A stretch of 64,000 bases of DNA from Longimicrobiales bacterium (GTDB taxonomy: Bacteria; Gemmatimonadota; Gemmatimonadetes; Longimicrobiales; Gaopeijiaceae): NCBI GenBank assembly GCA_028284495.1, contig JANQRP010000003.1, forward strand, positions 124,001-188,000, given 5' to 3'. Positions 62,291-64,000 of this stretch are shown here, piece by piece. A program made the translations under genes and the position numbers. A model generated the notes under the pieces. It was not told the DNA's origin, did not search any database, and saw only the letters and a list, made by a program, of their open reading frames with translations. Numbering within the stretch: position 1 is the stretch's first letter; the number at the start of each line of letters is the position of its first letter.

Positions 62291-62353
62291 GGCGGATCGA
62301 CCTCGACGAACGCGACCGACGGCCCCGTGACCCGGGGCATCGACGGTCGGCAT

Positions 62354-62383
62354 ACGGGCGCCGTCCTCACGGACGGGGCCCGT
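62354..62383 (+). terminator. Candidate terminator after the 60-aa ORF
   Basis: ACGGGC-g-CCGTCC-tcac-GGACGG-g-GCCCGT stem followed by TCCTGTG. Confidence 0.5.
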
Positions 62384-62527
62384 TCCTGTGCCCGGGGGCG
62401 CGCGCGCCGCGGATCACAGCGATCGACCCTGGTTCCTGAGGGATCCTGCTAGAACTCGGCGGGCCGAGGGGGTACTCTTGTCCCAAGGCGATTCACGCTC
62501 AACACCCCCCGGCTTCTCCGTGTCCTA

Positions 62528-63115
62528 GTGGCTGACTCACCCAGAAGCGATGGCGATCTCGTACGTCGCGCCCAGCGCGGGGACGAGGACGCGTACGGGC
62601 TTCTGGTGAGTCGATACATGCGCTCCGCCTATGCGGTCGCGCTCTCGGTGACCGGGAAGCACGAGGACGCCGAGGACGCCGCCCAGGAATCGCTGCTCGT
62701 CGCGCTCCAGCGCATCGAGGAGTGCAGGGAGCCCGAACGCTTCGCCGGATGGCTCATGACCATCGTGCGGAACCGGTCGAGAAACCTGCTTCGCCGGGAA
62801 GGTCTTCGGACCACCAGCGAGATTCCGCTGGGTACGGCGGGGTCGGGTCCGTTGCCGGATCAGGACCTGGCACGGACCCGTCTCCGGGAGGATCTGGAGG
62901 CGGCGCTGGCGGCGCTGTCGGAGGTACAGCGCGAGGTCGTGCTGCTCCACGACTACGAGGGGTGGAAACATCGGGAAATCGCGGAGCGACTCGACATGCC
63001 TTCGGGCACGGTGAGGTCGCACCTGCATTTCGCACGGAAGGCTCTCAGGAAGCGCCTCACGCCCCGGCGTGACAAAGACTCGAACGCCCCCAGGAGGGGT
63101 GCAGCCGATGGCTGA
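62528..63115 (+). CDS. RNA polymerase sigma factor, ECF (sigma-70 family)
   Basis: GTG start; DLVRRAQRGDEDAYGLLVSRYMRSAYAVALSVTGKHEDAEDAAQESLLVALQRI...LSEVQREVVLLHDYEGWKHREIAERLDMPSGTVRSHLHFARKALRKRL. Confidence 0.95.
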   Translation: MADSPRSDGDLVRRAQRGDEDAYGLLVSRYMRSAYAVALSVTGKHEDAEDAAQESLLVALQRIEECREPERFAGWLMTIVRNRSRNLLRREGLRTTSEIPLGTAGSGPLPDQDLARTRLREDLEAALAALSEVQREVVLLHDYEGWKHREIAERLDMPSGTVRSHLHFARKALRKRLTPRRDKDSNAPRRGAADG

Positions 63116-63491
63116 ACTGGACAGGTCGGGACAGAACGGTATCGCCGAGTGCGTCGTCGAACTCGAGGCGATCGATCCCGCCGCGCGCGACGGTCTCTAC
63201 TGGACGCGTTTCCACCGTGAGGTGATGAAGCGGGCCGGAGCCGAGCTCGCGCGGCGCAGGCAGCAGGTCGAGGTCACGATCGCGGACGCCCTCTCGGGCT
63301 GGGCCCGCATGGTCGTGCCCGTGGCCGCCGTGGCCGCTGCGCTCGCGGGGGTGATGCTGGTCCAGAACACGCCCGCGCCTCCGTCCCAGGTCGTGGTCGA
63401 CGTGCTGGACGTGCCCTCGGCGGTCGACGAGGAGCCGGAGCCGGACTTCATCCCGACGCTCAGCGCGACGGCGGTGGCGGAGAACTTCTGA
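63108..63491 (+). CDS. Single-TM protein, putative anti-sigma/regulatory partner
   Basis: Overlaps the sigma gene 3' end; one TM (MVVPVAAVAAALAGVMLVQ), no zinc-binding HxxxCxxC motif. Confidence 0.6.
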   Translation: MAELDRSGQNGIAECVVELEAIDPAARDGLYWTRFHREVMKRAGAELARRRQQVEVTIADALSGWARMVVPVAAVAAALAGVMLVQNTPAPPSQVVVDVLDVPSAVDEEPEPDFIPTLSATAVAENF

Positions 63492-63493
63492 CC

Positions 63494-64000
63494 GTGGCCG
63501 ATCGGGCTCGAACCCAGTTCCTGAGTGTGGTGGTGCTCGTCGTGGTCTTCGCGGCGGGCGGACTCGTGGGTGCTGCCGTCGGACGCCAGCCGGCGGTTGC
63601 GGACGGCCCTTCCGACGGCCCGGTGAACCTCGCCACCCAGGACGACGAGGCGGGAGACGCCGGGGAGCGCGACTCGGGGGACCGCGAACAGCGCCGCTAT
63701 CAGACGATGTACGAGCGTGCCGGCGCCACCGAGGAGCAGTCGGAGCGGATCCGCTCCGAGATTCTCCCGTGGTACTCTGCGGCGCGCGACTCGCTCTGGA
63801 ACGACCCGGCCGTCCAGGCGCTGGACGTGCTGGAAGACTCGCTCCGCAGCGAGCATCGAGCCGCTCGCCGCGAGTTACTCGACTACTACGAGCCGAGGGA
63901 GCAGGCGCTCACCGACTCCGCCCGGGCGCTGATCCGCGCCGTTCTCGACCCGCCCGCGCAGCTCGCCTACGACTCGCTCGTCGCCGAGCGGAACCGACGC
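63494..64000 (+). CDS. Membrane-anchored periplasmic protein, heavy-metal-sensor/Spy-like (truncated by window edge)
   Basis: VADRARTQFLSVVVLVVVFAAGGLVGAAVG TM, then helical RYQTMYERAGATEEQSERIRSEILPWYSAARDSL...; no stop before 64000. Confidence 0.55.
   Translation, partial: MADRARTQFLSVVVLVVVFAAGGLVGAAVGRQPAVADGPSDGPVNLATQDDEAGDAGERDSGDREQRRYQTMYERAGATEEQSERIRSEILPWYSAARDSLWNDPAVQALDVLEDSLRSEHRAARRELLDYYEPREQALTDSARALIRAVLDPPAQLAYDSLVAERNRR

Overview
High-GC bacterial chromosome segment (about 70% GC by eye). Gene content and protein style suggest Gemmatimonadota or a relative; this is inference, as no rRNA or marker tree was available. I recognise about 53 protein genes. Most are housekeeping or metabolic: katG N-terminus, an RND efflux trio, dsbD/redoxin, nfuA, glycyl-tRNA synthetase, an NSS transporter, nth, carB, priA and an ECF sigma factor. 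No rRNA, tRNA, CRISPR array, transposase or prophage block was seen. The most unusual locus is a three-gene, translationally coupled minus-strand operon (23342 to 18887). It encodes a Rieske-TPP enzyme fusion, a Rieske-glutamate-synthase FMN-domain fusion with the 3Fe-4S cysteines but no amidotransferase domain, and a protein of unknown function. Other items worth a second look: a self-contained sigma-54-type unit (tandem palindromes, -24/-12 promoter, 60-aa ORF, terminator) at 61842-62383; a pair of GYF-like/TM/ectodomain paralogs at 27455 and 32253; a MoaD-like protein ending in GG coupled to a BNR-repeat protein; and operator-like palindromes upstream of nfuA and of the RND operon. Product names come from sequence motifs and recall of families; no database search was run.
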